34,752 nt of DNA from Oscillospiraceae bacterium. Lineage in GTDB: Bacteria; Bacillota; Clostridia; Oscillospirales; CAG-272. Position numbers and translations under genes: made by a program. Shown here one piece after another: positions 26,561-34,595 of this stretch; position 1 is the stretch's first letter, and each line of letters begins with the position of its first letter. Below the pieces are notes generated by a model. That model was not told the DNA's origin, did no database searches, and saw nothing but the letters and a program-made list of their open reading frames with translations. The DNA lies in NCBI GenBank assembly GCA_015063695.1, contig SVTQ01000025.1, positions 1-34,752 of the forward strand, in the 5' to 3' direction.

Positions 26561-27370
26561 TCACACGTAATAAATGAATTTATCCTGATTCTTCTTGAAT
26601 ATTACAATACCAAACAAAAGTACAAGTACCGCGGAGGCACCACAATAGAAGAAATAGATCAGTTCGGGAATTCTTCCTTCTATGATTATACATCTTGAGA
26701 AGTTAATATACTGATATAGCGGATTGCACTTCATTATAGCAAGTAAAACGGGATTCTGAATAAAGCTTATATCATACATTATGGGGGTCATATAGTTGAG
26801 AATGGTAAGAACTATTCCGTAAATGTAGAACATATCGCGAAGGAATACTGAAACAGTTGAAAGTATGAGACCCACTCCCAAAGAAAACAGGAATAAGCAC
26901 AGGAATGAAAAAGGTAATGCCAGATGGGCAAGACCTACGACCATATTATATTCGGGAAAACGCAACATTTCAATGACAATAATCGCATAAAGAGGAATCA
27001 ATGTCAAAAGGAAATTAATCCCGACCACAAGACACTTTGAAAGGGGGAAGATATACTTCGGTATGTATACTTTATTTAAAAGTGAAAAGTTGCCGACTAC
27101 AGAGCTCATAGACAGATTTGTGGCTTCACTAAAATAATTGAACATTACAAGACCGCTCATCAAATATACTATGTAGCTTCGACCTTCTACCTTGAATTTA
27201 AACATGTTTTCGAAGACAACTGCCATTACCATTGTCATCAATACAGGGTAAAGTACGCTCCAAAGCATACCGAGAACAGATCTCTTATACTTGACCTTGA
27301 AGTCCCTTGAAACAAGCTGTTTGAGCAGGAAACTGTACTTTTTGAAGTTTATCCATGTTTTCTTTATCAT
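26561..27370 (-). CDS. ABC-2 type permease for surface polymer export (TagG/Wzm-like)
   Basis: A 269-residue membrane protein with six predicted helices. The N-terminal cytosolic segment L-V-S-R-D-F-K-V-K-Y-K-R-S-V-L-G-M-L-W-S is the hallmark of the TagG/Wzm/RfbA permeases. The start ATG at 27370 is favoured over a GTG at 27403 because AAAGGA lies 9 bases upstream. It is the first gene of the operon; the ATPase starts about 100 bases downstream. The pair should flip an undecaprenyl-linked glycan made by the three glycosyltransferases across the membrane. Confidence 0.93.
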   Translation of the reverse strand: MIKKTWINFKKYSFLLKQLVSRDFKVKYKRSVLGMLWSVLYPVLMTMVMAVVFENMFKFKVEGRSYIVYLMSGLVMFNYFSEATNLSMSSVVGNFSLLNKVYIPKYIFPLSKCLVVGINFLLTLIPLYAIIVIEMLRFPEYNMVVGLAHLALPFSFLCLFLFSLGVGLILSTVSVFLRDMFYIYGIVLTILNYMTPIMYDISFIQNPVLLAIMKCNPLYQYINFSRCIIIEGRIPELIYFFYCGASAVLVLLFGIVIFKKNQDKFIYYV

Positions 27371-27462
27371 ACTTCCATGTCCTTTCTCTGTCTGCTTTTT
27401 CACTGTATTACCCCAATGAGGGGCGGCTCAGCGCAGACATACTGATACCATTATCTCATAGA

Positions 27463-27491
27463 ATTATACCACATTTTAAAGAGGATTGCAA
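27463..27491 (-). promoter_or_regulatory. Promoter of the glycan export operon
   Basis: Minus strand: TTGCAA (27491-27486), a 17-base spacer and a perfect TATAAT (27468-27463) preceded by TGG (extended -10). Transcription would start near 27456, about 85 bases before the permease ATG; the leader has a small CCCC/GGGG hairpin (27411-27424). Confidence 0.78.
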
Positions 27492-27556
27492 TATAATTTA
27501 TGTTAAATTAGTTTTTGATTTATAGCGAAATAAATTTCAATGGTCCTTGTCAGCGG

Positions 27557-27591
27557 TTGACAGAAACGGAAGGTTATGTTAAACTTATAAT
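27557..27591 (+). promoter_or_regulatory. Candidate promoter of the DUF5107 gene
   Basis: A perfect TTGACA (27557-27562) and a perfect TATAAT (27586-27591) are present but 23 bases apart, which is too far. Either TTGACA works with TAAACT (27580-27585, spacer 17) or the TATAAT works with a poor -35 box and an activator. The region is divergent from the glycan operon promoter, with about 65 bases between the two -35 regions. Confidence 0.45.
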
Positions 27592-27647
27592 AGCTAAATA
27601 TGAAAAAATCGGGTCGGCATAAGCCTTTCCGTCATGAGGTACTTGTT

Positions 27648-29660
27648 ATGAATACCACCATAAGACAAATCGATATAAATATGCCTGCGGCAAGGATGAA
27701 CGGAGAGAGCTCTCTCCCCGCTCTGGCTCAGCTCAATTTCTGGCACAGAAAGGGCGACACAAATCTTCCCGAAGAGGACGGTCTTTTTATCGGCTACGGC
27801 CACATCCCCTCTCCCTTCCCTTACAGAATGCAGGATAAATATACAAGAGAGCTTTATGACTCCGTACAGCATGCAGTTGTTCTTGAAAACGAATACCTGA
27901 AGGCCACCTTCCTTCCCGAATGGGGCGGAAAGCTCATGAGCCTTTTCGATAAAGAAGCAGACCGCGAGCTCCTTTCCGTAAACCCCGTGATGCGCCCCTG
28001 CAACCTTGCTATAAGAAACGCATGGACCTCGGGGGGCATTGAATGGAACTGCGGTATTTTCGGCCACAACGTCCACACCTGCGAGACCTTCTTCACCACA
28101 ACGACGGAGCTTGAGGACGGGACTCCCGTTCTCCGCATGTACGAATACGAAAGAATACGCATGGTCGTTCAGCAGATGGACTTCTTCCTTCCCGAAGGCT
28201 CTAAATTCCTTTACTGCAGAATGAGAATAATCAACCCTCTTTACGAGGTCGTTCCTATGTACTGGTGGAGTAACATTGCGGTGCCCGAAACTCCCGGCTG
28301 CCGTGTTATAGTAAACGGTGACGGCGCTTACGTTCAGGAAAACAACATCTCCCTCGTAAACATCCCCGAGCACGACGGCTTTGACGGAACTCGTCCCGAA
28401 GACATCCCCAATTCCATGGACCATTTCTACAAGATCCCCGAAAAGGCGAGAAAGTTTGAAGCTCAGCTCGGCGCTGACGGCTACGGTCTCATTCAGACCT
28501 CCACCTCCATGCTCAAGGGCAGAAAGCTCTTTGCGTGGGGCAACGGCCCCGGCGGTGACAGATGGCAGGAATATCTGACCGTTGACGGCTCCGAAGAAAG
28601 ATATACGGAAATCCAGGCAGGCCTTGCATATACACAGTACGAATGTATTCCCATGCCTCCCAAGACGACCTGGGAATGGCTTGAGGCATACGGCGCCATG
28701 AGTGCAGACCCTGCAAAAGTTCACGGCAAAGACTGGCAGGCGGCAAAGGCTGACGTTGCAGACAGGCTGAATGCGCTTCTCACAGAAAACGCTCTTGAAG
28801 AAATGCTTGATGCGACACGTTCCATGGCAAAGGCTCCTGCAACAGGAGAGCTCCTCTTTAAAGGCAGCGGATGGTGCGCCCTTGAAAATATGAGGCGTGC
28901 AAAAGTCGGTCTTCCTCTTATCGCGCCCCACCTTGACTTCGGTGATACAGGTGCGGAACAAGCTGACTGGGTAAGTCTCATGGAAACAGGCTCCATTCCC
29001 ACCCACGATCCCAAAGAAGTTCCCGTTTCATGGATGCTTCAGGACGACTTTGTTCGTATGCTTGAAGGTGCCGTCGAAGGTGCTGACAAGGACAACTGGT
29101 ACACTCACCTTATGCTAGGTGCCGCTTACTGCGCTAAGAACAGACTACTTGATGCTTACAATGAATTTGAACGGTCATACGAGCTTGAAGAATGCGCTTA
29201 CACCATGTTCTGTCTGTCGCAGATAGCAAGACTCTGCGGCGGCGCAGAGGATGCTGCAAAGAAGGCTCTCGCGGCTTCTCTCATGCTCCCCTCCGACGAA
29301 TCCCTTGCCAAGGAAGCTATGGCGCTTCTCAACAGTGCGGGAATGTATTCCGAAATCATGGAGCTTTACTGCAGAATAGCGCCCGAGCTTCGCAGTATCG
29401 GCAGAGTTCGTCTCTACGTTACTATTGCAAACATCAAGCTCGGCAATATTGACGATGCTGAAAAGGTTCTGTGGGAAAACGGCGGTCTCGTTGTTGCAGA
29501 CATCCGCGAAGGTGAAAACATCATCACCAACATCTACCTCGATATTGCGGAAGCAAAGGCGCTTCGCGAAGGCAAAGAATTTGACAGAGCAGAAGCTGAC
29601 GTACCCGCAATCTTCGATTACAGAGTTTCCCAGAGAAGAAAGAAGAAAAAGTTACAGTAA
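27648..29660 (+). CDS. DUF5107 (mutarotase-like) protein with C-terminal TPR-like repeats
   Basis: A 670-residue protein without signal peptide. Residues about 30-330 match DUF5107, a beta-sandwich domain related to galactose mutarotases: VVLENEYLKATFLPEWGGKLMSLFDK, then W-T-S-G-G-I-E-W-N-C-G-I-F-G-H and Y-W-W-S-N-I-A. The C-terminal half is alpha-helical with TPR-like pairs (e.g. WYTHLMLGAAYCAKNRLLDA). The family is linked to carbohydrate metabolism, but its reaction is not established. An ATG at 27600 is nearly at the predicted transcription start and has no ribosome binding site; the ATG at 27648 has GAGGT 8 bases upstream and is chosen. The C-terminus is strongly basic (RRKKKKLQ). Confidence 0.85.
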   Translation: MNTTIRQIDINMPAARMNGESSLPALAQLNFWHRKGDTNLPEEDGLFIGYGHIPSPFPYRMQDKYTRELYDSVQHAVVLENEYLKATFLPEWGGKLMSLFDKEADRELLSVNPVMRPCNLAIRNAWTSGGIEWNCGIFGHNVHTCETFFTTTTELEDGTPVLRMYEYERIRMVVQQMDFFLPEGSKFLYCRMRIINPLYEVVPMYWWSNIAVPETPGCRVIVNGDGAYVQENNISLVNIPEHDGFDGTRPEDIPNSMDHFYKIPEKARKFEAQLGADGYGLIQTSTSMLKGRKLFAWGNGPGGDRWQEYLTVDGSEERYTEIQAGLAYTQYECIPMPPKTTWEWLEAYGAMSADPAKVHGKDWQAAKADVADRLNALLTENALEEMLDATRSMAKAPATGELLFKGSGWCALENMRRAKVGLPLIAPHLDFGDTGAEQADWVSLMETGSIPTHDPKEVPVSWMLQDDFVRMLEGAVEGADKDNWYTHLMLGAAYCAKNRLLDAYNEFERSYELEECAYTMFCLSQIARLCGGAEDAAKKALAASLMLPSDESLAKEAMALLNSAGMYSEIMELYCRIAPELRSIGRVRLYVTIANIKLGNIDDAEKVLWENGGLVVADIREGENIITNIYLDIAEAKALREGKEFDRAEADVPAIFDYRVSQRRKKKKLQ

Positions 29661-29669
29661 GATAGGATC

Positions 29670-29727
29670 AAGGGGGCTTTTCGAGAAAAGCCCCCTTAAA
29701 ATCCCCCAAAAGCTTTTGAACAGGGGA
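29670..29727 (+). repeat. Dispersed double-hairpin palindrome, copy 2
   Basis: Ten bases after the DUF5107 stop: a perfect 12-bp stem (29670-29681 with 29686-29697, loop CGAG), then a second hairpin from CCCCCAAAAG and CTTTTGAACAGGGG. The order and spacing match copy 1 after uppP. Confidence 0.75.
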
Positions 29728-29741
29728 TGTTTTTAAAATAC

Positions 29742-29787
29742 AAAAGCGGTATGCTGACCCAAAAAGTCAACGTACCGCTGTTTTTTA
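29742..29787. terminator. Bidirectional intrinsic terminator
   Basis: AGCGGTATGCTGAC (29745-29758) pairs with GTCAACGTACCGCT (29766-29779) apart from two mismatched positions; TTTTTT follows on the plus side and an A-run precedes it. It separates the DUF5107 gene from the converging HAD gene, overlapping the last bases of the latter. Confidence 0.85.
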
Positions 29788-30432
29788 TTTCAGTAAAAGC
29801 TTTGAAAGCGCTTCAACGCTTTCGGCAATACTTTTTGCTCCTGCGTTTTCGAGCTCTTCTCTGTCGCCGTAGCCGTAAAGCACGCCGATACAGGGAATAC
29901 CGTGGACTGCCGCGCCCTTTACGTCATGCCCGCGGTCACCTACCATGACCGTTGAAGAAAGATCGGCATTGCCAAGCTGTTCGAGGGCATAGGCTATGAC
30001 GTCGTCCTTTTTCACTCTTGTTTCGTCAAAGGTCGCACCTGCCACAATGTCAAAATATTTCATAAGATCAAAACGTTCAAGTATTTGTTTAGCAAAGAGC
30101 TCGGGCTTTGACGTTGCAAGAACAACCGTATTTCCTGCCTTTTTCAAATCAGACAGAAACTTGTCAATGCCGTCGTACACAACGTTTTCAAATATTCCCC
30201 GCTCTCTGAAATATTCTCTGAAAACTTCCACCGCTTTTGATCCTTCATCCTCGGAAAACCCGTAATACTTTCTGAAGGAGTCTGCAAGGGGAGGCCCGAT
30301 AAAGCAGTAAAGCTCGCGTCTTTCGGGCGGTTCAATGCCGTATTTTCTGAGAGCATACGCCACGGAATTGGTTATTCCCTCGGCAGGGTCGGTAAGAGTT
30401 CCGTCAAGATCAAAAAGTATAGTTTCGTACAT
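29785..30432 (-). CDS. HAD-family phosphatase (phosphoglycolate phosphatase-like)
   Basis: A 215-residue HAD hydrolase: motif I DLDGTLTD (8-15) with nucleophile and acid-base Asp, a four-helix cap (about 18-80), motif II around L-A-T-S-K, and motif IV with G-D-R-G-H-D. The cap type and the start FDLDGTLTDPAEGITNSVAYAL match the Gph/PpaX subgroup, whose members act on phosphoglycolate, pyrophosphate or nucleotides; the physiological substrate cannot be settled from sequence. GAGGAT precedes the ATG by 8 bases. It stands alone, with palindromic repeats between it and the ABC exporter genes upstream. Confidence 0.92.
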   Translation of the reverse strand: MYETILFDLDGTLTDPAEGITNSVAYALRKYGIEPPERRELYCFIGPPLADSFRKYYGFSEDEGSKAVEVFREYFRERGIFENVVYDGIDKFLSDLKKAGNTVVLATSKPELFAKQILERFDLMKYFDIVAGATFDETRVKKDDVIAYALEQLGNADLSSTVMVGDRGHDVKGAAVHGIPCIGVLYGYGDREELENAGAKSIAESVEALSKLLLK

Positions 30433-30529
30433 ACTAATATCCTCATAATCAATAGGCTCAGGATAGCTTGCGTATTTTTACATAGCTAACAGTGAGCCGT
30501 CAAGAAAATTATACCTCTGTTTGTTTTCC

Positions 30530-30594
30530 CTAAACCCCTTTCAAAAGTTTTTGAAGGGGTTTAAGGGGAAACTTTTCTCAAAAAGTTTCCCCTT
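30530..30594 (-). repeat. Dispersed double-hairpin palindrome, copy 3 (inverted)
   Basis: Read on the minus strand: a perfect 14-bp stem AAGGGGAAACTTTT (30594-30581 with 30576-30563, loop of 4), followed by AAACCCCTTCAAAA pairing with TTTTGAAAGGGGTTT (30563-30532). Same arrangement as copies 1 and 2, and downstream of the ABC exporter genes in their direction. Confidence 0.78.
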
Positions 30595-30604
30595 GAAATA
30601 AAGG

Positions 30605-30687
30605 ATTTCGCTCTCTGCGGAGAGCGACCAAAGGTGCCCTTTGGAATCCCTGAACGCCTTAGTATTTCGCTCTCTGCGGAGAGCGAC
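30605..30687. repeat. Two identical 24-bp palindromic repeats
   Basis: The sequence at 30605-30628 recurs exactly at 30664-30687, 59 bases on. Each contains a hairpin with arms TCGCTCTC and GAGAGCGA and a TGCG loop. Between them lies another small palindrome (CCAAAGG/CCCTTTGG, 30628-30644). Confidence 0.85.
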
Positions 30688-30689
30688 TC

Positions 30690-30731
30690 GGGGCGCTGCC
30701 CCAAGACCCTGCGAGTTTTTGAAAAAACTCG
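30690..30731. repeat. GC-rich palindrome and adjacent AT-tailed hairpin
   Basis: GGGGC and GCCCC (30690-30702) form a short stem. CGAGTTTTT and AAAAACTCG (30712-30731, loop of 2) form a second. They come right after the ABC exporter stop on the minus strand and could act as its terminator together with copy 3 of the repeat. Confidence 0.6.
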
Positions 30732-30763
30732 ACTAAAACTTTTGACGGGCACTCAAGGTGAAG

Positions 30764-32698
30764 TTATTCAAGCTCGAATGCGCCTGTATAGAGGCTGTAG
30801 TACTGACCCTTTGCGGCGATAAGCTCGTCGTGGCTTCCGCGCTCTATAATTCTGCCGTGGTCAAGTACCATGATAACGTCGGAGTTCTTGACGGTGGAGA
30901 GTCTGTGGGCGATAACGAAAACTGTTCTGCCCTTCATAAGGCTGTCCATACCCTTCTGAACGAGAGCTTCCGTTCTCGTATCGATAGAAGAAGTCGCCTC
31001 GTCAAGTATCATAACGGGCGGATCTGCAACTGCGGCTCTCGCGATGGAGATAAGCTGTCTCTGACCCTGAGAAAGATTTGAGCCGTTACTTGTCAGCATC
31101 GTATTATAGCCCTCGGGAAGTCTTACTATAAAGTCGTCGGCTCCCGAAAGCTTTGCTGCTTTTATACATTCCTCGTCCGTTGCATCAAGGTTACCGTAGC
31201 GGATATTCTCCATTACGGTGCCCGTAAAGAGATTTGTTTCCTGCAGAACTATACCGAGAGAACGGCGGAGGTCGGACTTCTTTATCTTGTTTATATTAAT
31301 TCCGTCGTAGCGTATCTTACCGTCCGCGATATCGTAGAAGCGATTGATAAGATTTGTAATCGTTGTCTTGCCTGCGCCCGTTGCGCCTACGAAGGCAACC
31401 TTCTGTCCGGGTTCTGCAAATACTGTAATATCATGAAGAACGGGCTTGCCCTCTTCGTATTCAAAGTCAACCTCGCGAAGTCTTACGTCTCCACGGAGCT
31501 GTGTATAGGTAACGCTTCCGTCGGCGCTGTGAGGATGCTTCCAAGCCCACTTGCCCGTGTGCTTTTCAGTTTCGGTAATCGTTCCGTCTTCGGCAATCTC
31601 TGCGTTCACGAGAGTAACGTAACCGTCGTCTGTCTCGGCCGCTTCATCCATAAGAGCAAAAACTCTCGATGCGCCTGCCGCCGCCATAACGATATGGTTT
31701 ACCTGCTGCGAAAGCTGGTTGATATTACCCGTAAACTGCTTTGTCATATTGAGGAAGGCAACGATAATGCTTATTCCGAATGCTTTTCCCGAAATGCTGA
31801 GGTTGGGAGCACCAAAGAGAAGAAGAAGACCTCCTGCAATGGCAACGATAACGTACATGATGTTACCGATATTCATAATGATGGGGCCGAGAACGTTGGC
31901 AAAGCCGTGAGCTCTTTTACCGTCCTCGTAGAGAGCCTGGTTGAGCTTATCGAAATCCTCTTCGCTCTTTCTTTCGTGACAGAAGACCTTTACGACCTTC
32001 TGACCGTTCATCATTTCCTGAGCAAAGCCCTCCTGCTTACCTACTGAGTTCTGAAGCTTGATAAAGTATTTTGCGGAACCGCCGCCTATCTTGCCCGAGA
32101 CCATCATCATGGCAATAACGCCCAAAACGAGAAGAAGAGTGAGCCAAACGCTGTACCAGAGCATGATACAGAAAACGCTCAGCACCACAACGGACGCTCT
32201 GATAATAGTGGGAAGAGTCTGTGAGGAAAGCTGTCTCAGCGTATCAATATCGTTGGTATAGATACTCATGATATCGCCGTGACGGCGCGTATCAAAGTAT
32301 TTTATGGGAAGGTTCTGCATTCCGTTAAAGAGAGTTTTTCTCAGCTTTGAAAGAAAGCCCTGGGTCATATAAGCAAGAAGCTGAGACTCAACCGCCATGG
32401 CAATTATGGAGAGAACGTACATGGAGATAAGGAAGGTTACCTTGGGAACTATCTCGGCACTTGCCGCCGCCCAGTCTCCGCCGCCTGCCCATTTTTCAAT
32501 GGCAGCGGTCACCTGCTGAATGAATATTGCGGGAATGGAGGATGCCACCGCCGCAAAGATTATACAGAAAATGATAATGGGGACAAGAACGGGATAATAC
32601 CCAAAGAGCATCTTTACAAGTCTTCCAAGGATCCCCGGATTAAATCCACCGCCGGGAGGGCCCTGTCTTTTTCCGCCTTTTGCTGCATTATTCTTCAT
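30764..32698 (-). CDS. Heterodimeric ABC exporter subunit with canonical ATPase motifs
   Basis: A 644-residue half-transporter: a Gly/Pro-rich cytosolic start, six transmembrane helices (about 30-330), an inserted linker (about 351-400, containing W-A-W-K-H-P-H) and an ATPase domain with Walker A GATGAGKTT (438-446), signature LSQGQ (542-546), Walker B MILDEATS (D566, catalytic E567) and switch H598. The ATG at 32698 has GGAGGTG 6 bases upstream and overlaps the preceding gene by 11 bases; an earlier start lacks this. In heterodimeric exporters such as TM287/288, one subunit keeps the catalytic Glu but has a divergent signature, exactly as here. The substrate is unknown, with drugs, lipids or peptides all possible. 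Confidence 0.93.
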   Translation of the reverse strand: MKNNAAKGGKRQGPPGGGFNPGILGRLVKMLFGYYPVLVPIIIFCIIFAAVASSIPAIFIQQVTAAIEKWAGGGDWAAASAEIVPKVTFLISMYVLSIIAMAVESQLLAYMTQGFLSKLRKTLFNGMQNLPIKYFDTRRHGDIMSIYTNDIDTLRQLSSQTLPTIIRASVVVLSVFCIMLWYSVWLTLLLVLGVIAMMMVSGKIGGGSAKYFIKLQNSVGKQEGFAQEMMNGQKVVKVFCHERKSEEDFDKLNQALYEDGKRAHGFANVLGPIIMNIGNIMYVIVAIAGGLLLLFGAPNLSISGKAFGISIIVAFLNMTKQFTGNINQLSQQVNHIVMAAAGASRVFALMDEAAETDDGYVTLVNAEIAEDGTITETEKHTGKWAWKHPHSADGSVTYTQLRGDVRLREVDFEYEEGKPVLHDITVFAEPGQKVAFVGATGAGKTTITNLINRFYDIADGKIRYDGININKIKKSDLRRSLGIVLQETNLFTGTVMENIRYGNLDATDEECIKAAKLSGADDFIVRLPEGYNTMLTSNGSNLSQGQRQLISIARAAVADPPVMILDEATSSIDTRTEALVQKGMDSLMKGRTVFVIAHRLSTVKNSDVIMVLDHGRIIERGSHDELIAAKGQYYSLYTGAFELE

Positions 32699-34430
32699 CG
32701 CCGTCACCTCCCTTTGTCTGTTCTTCATATACTTCGCGGTAAATACCGTTTGTTCTGAGAAGCTCGTCGTGTCGTCCTGCGCCTACTACGGTACCGCCGT
32801 CCATTACAAGGATAAGGTCTGCGTCCTCAACAGAGGAAATTCTCTGAGCGATAATAATCTTTGTGGTGTCGGGAATATACTTCTTGAAGCCCTCTCTGAT
32901 AAGAGCATCTGTCTTGGTATCGACTGCACTTGTGGAGTCGTCAAGAATAAGGATCTTAGGCTTTTTAAGAAGTGCTCTTGCGATGCAGAGACGCTGTTTC
33001 TGACCGCCGGAAACGTTTGTGCCGCCCTGCTCGATAAAGGTATCGTAGCCTTCGGGGAAGGAGCTTATAAATCCGTCAGCCTGGGCAAGGACACAAGCCT
33101 CGACCATTTCTTCGTCTGTGGCATTTTCATTACCCCATCTGAGGTTGTCCTTTATGGTTCCCGAGAAAAGGGTATTCTTCTGAAGAACCATGGAAACGCT
33201 GTCGCGAAGCGCGGTCATATCATAGTCACGCACGTCAACTCCGCCTACTGTAACCGAACCTTCGGTTGCATCATACAGACGGGGAATAAGCTGAACAAGG
33301 GAGCTTTTACCGGAGCCCGTACCGCCGATAATACCGACCGTCATACCTGACTCGATCTTTACGTTGATTGCCGAGAGGGCATTCGCCTTTGCGCCCTTTG
33401 AATACTTGAAGCTTACGTTTTTGAACTCAACTGAGCCGTCCTTCACTTCAAGAACGGGATTTTCGGGATCATGAAGCTCCGGCACTTCGTCAAGCACTTC
33501 GCAAATTCTCTTTGCGCTTTCCGCAGACATCGTTATCATAACGTATATCATGGAGAGCATCATAAGAGACATGAGTATCTGGAAGCCGTAGGTTATCATA
33601 GCGGATATCTGACCCACGTCAATACCGTGCTGACCGAGAATAGCCATCTTTGAACCGACAAGAAGGATAAATGCCATATTGAAGTAGAGACAAAGCTGCA
33701 TAAGGGGGCTGTTGAGAACAACTATTCTTTCAGCCTTAAGGAAATCGTTTCTGATATTATCGGAAGCCTTACCGAACTTCTTTTTCTCGTATTCTTCACG
33801 TGAGAAGCCCTTTACAACTCTCATAGCCTGAACGTTCTCTTCGATGGACTCGTTGAGCTTATCGTACTTTCTGAAAGCCGCACGGAAAGCGGGCATTGCA
33901 AATTTTGCTATAAGAAGAAGACCGCAGGCAAGAACGGGAATTGCAATAACAAAGGCTGTTGCAAGGGCTCCGCCCATAATATATGCCATAACGACCGAGA
34001 AGATAAGCATAAGAGGGCTTCTTATCGCCGTTCTTATTATCATCATAAAGGACATCTGAACGTTGGAGATGTCTGTTGTCATTCTTGTAACCAGAGAAGC
34101 GGTTGAAAATTTGTCAATATTAGAGAAGGAGAAGGTCTGTATTCTGCGGAAGATATCGTGACGAAGATTTTTTGCAAAGCCTGCAGAGGCATCGGCGCAG
34201 GTAAAGCCTGCAATACCGCCGCAACAAAGGGAAAGTATCGCCATAAGGACAAGAAGCAGTCCCGTTTTGACAAGCACATCCATTTCTGCTCCCGCTTTTA
34301 TCTTGTTTACAAGATCAGCAGTCATAAAAGGGATGAGAGTCTCTATTATCGCTTCTCCCACAATGAATATCAGCGTAAGAATCGTAGGCTTTTTATACTC
34401 TCTCACGCATGAAGCAAGTTTTTTGAGCAT
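32688..34430 (-). CDS. Heterodimeric ABC exporter subunit with degenerate ATPase motifs
   Basis: A 580-residue half-transporter: six transmembrane helices (about 15-300) and an ATPase domain with Walker A GGTGSGKSS (369-377), canonical signature NVSGGQ (472-477), Walker B ILILDDS with Asp498 where the catalytic Glu belongs, and Gln529 in place of the switch His (IIAQRIS). These changes mark the subunit that supplies the degenerate nucleotide site in heterodimeric exporters (TM287, BmrC and relatives). AAAGGA lies 7 bases before the ATG at 34430. It is the first gene of the operon, translationally coupled to its partner, and driven by a consensus promoter. Confidence 0.94.
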   Translation of the reverse strand: MLKKLASCVREYKKPTILTLIFIVGEAIIETLIPFMTADLVNKIKAGAEMDVLVKTGLLLVLMAILSLCCGGIAGFTCADASAGFAKNLRHDIFRRIQTFSFSNIDKFSTASLVTRMTTDISNVQMSFMMIIRTAIRSPLMLIFSVVMAYIMGGALATAFVIAIPVLACGLLLIAKFAMPAFRAAFRKYDKLNESIEENVQAMRVVKGFSREEYEKKKFGKASDNIRNDFLKAERIVVLNSPLMQLCLYFNMAFILLVGSKMAILGQHGIDVGQISAMITYGFQILMSLMMLSMIYVMITMSAESAKRICEVLDEVPELHDPENPVLEVKDGSVEFKNVSFKYSKGAKANALSAINVKIESGMTVGIIGGTGSGKSSLVQLIPRLYDATEGSVTVGGVDVRDYDMTALRDSVSMVLQKNTLFSGTIKDNLRWGNENATDEEMVEACVLAQADGFISSFPEGYDTFIEQGGTNVSGGQKQRLCIARALLKKPKILILDDSTSAVDTKTDALIREGFKKYIPDTTKIIIAQRISSVEDADLILVMDGGTVVGAGRHDELLRTNGIYREVYEEQTKGGDGDEE

Positions 34431-34448
34431 TGGAGTTCCTTTCTTTTT

Positions 34449-34498
34449 GTATCTTTAGTATACGCTTTCTTGCGCCAACTGCAGCACAAAAAAGATAC
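34449..34498 (-). promoter_or_regulatory. Hairpin in the exporter mRNA leader
   Basis: GTATCTTT and AAAGATAC (34449-34456 and 34491-34498) pair perfectly across 34 bases, inside the predicted leader and ending a few bases before the ribosome binding site. It may influence translation or be chance in AT-rich DNA. Confidence 0.3.
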
Positions 34499-34517
34499 TT
34501 ATTTTAGTTTACTTTAT

Positions 34518-34546
34518 ATTATAAACCTATATTATTTTAATGTCAA
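34518..34546 (-). promoter_or_regulatory. Consensus promoter of the ABC exporter operon
   Basis: Minus strand: perfect TTGACA (34546-34541), a 17-base spacer and perfect TATAAT (34523-34518). Start predicted near 34511, giving an 80-base leader. An inverted GTTTA/TAAAC pair (34508-34526) overlaps the -10 box and could be a repressor site. So strong a promoter for an exporter would usually need repression. Confidence 0.82.
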
Positions 34547-34595
34547 TATTGCAAAGCTACAAAGAAAAGTATAAATTAACTTAAAAAACTAAAGT

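Larger units (their letters stand above)
30433..30763. other. 331-base intergenic region full of palindromes
   Basis: Between the HAD gene and the ABC exporter operon. About 90 AT-rich bases upstream of the HAD gene are followed (30522-30750) by at least seven adjacent hairpins, listed separately. No open frame with a ribosome binding site is seen. No promoter for the HAD gene is certain. Confidence 0.7.

Noticed and set aside
20655..27370. The AT-rich glycan cluster as a mobile element
   Set aside because: No integrase, transposase, terminal repeat or tRNA junction is visible; composition alone is not enough.
27594..29006. A 470-codon open frame on the minus strand opposite the DUF5107 gene
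   Set aside because: It is antisense to a conserved domain, has odd composition and no recognisable motif or start signal.
30605..30644. A small peptide encoded in the palindromic island
   Set aside because: Open frames there follow from the repeats and lack ribosome binding sites.
30605..30687. The two identical 24-bp repeats as a CRISPR array
   Set aside because: Only two copies, each strongly self-palindromic, with the interval itself palindromic and no cas genes nearby.
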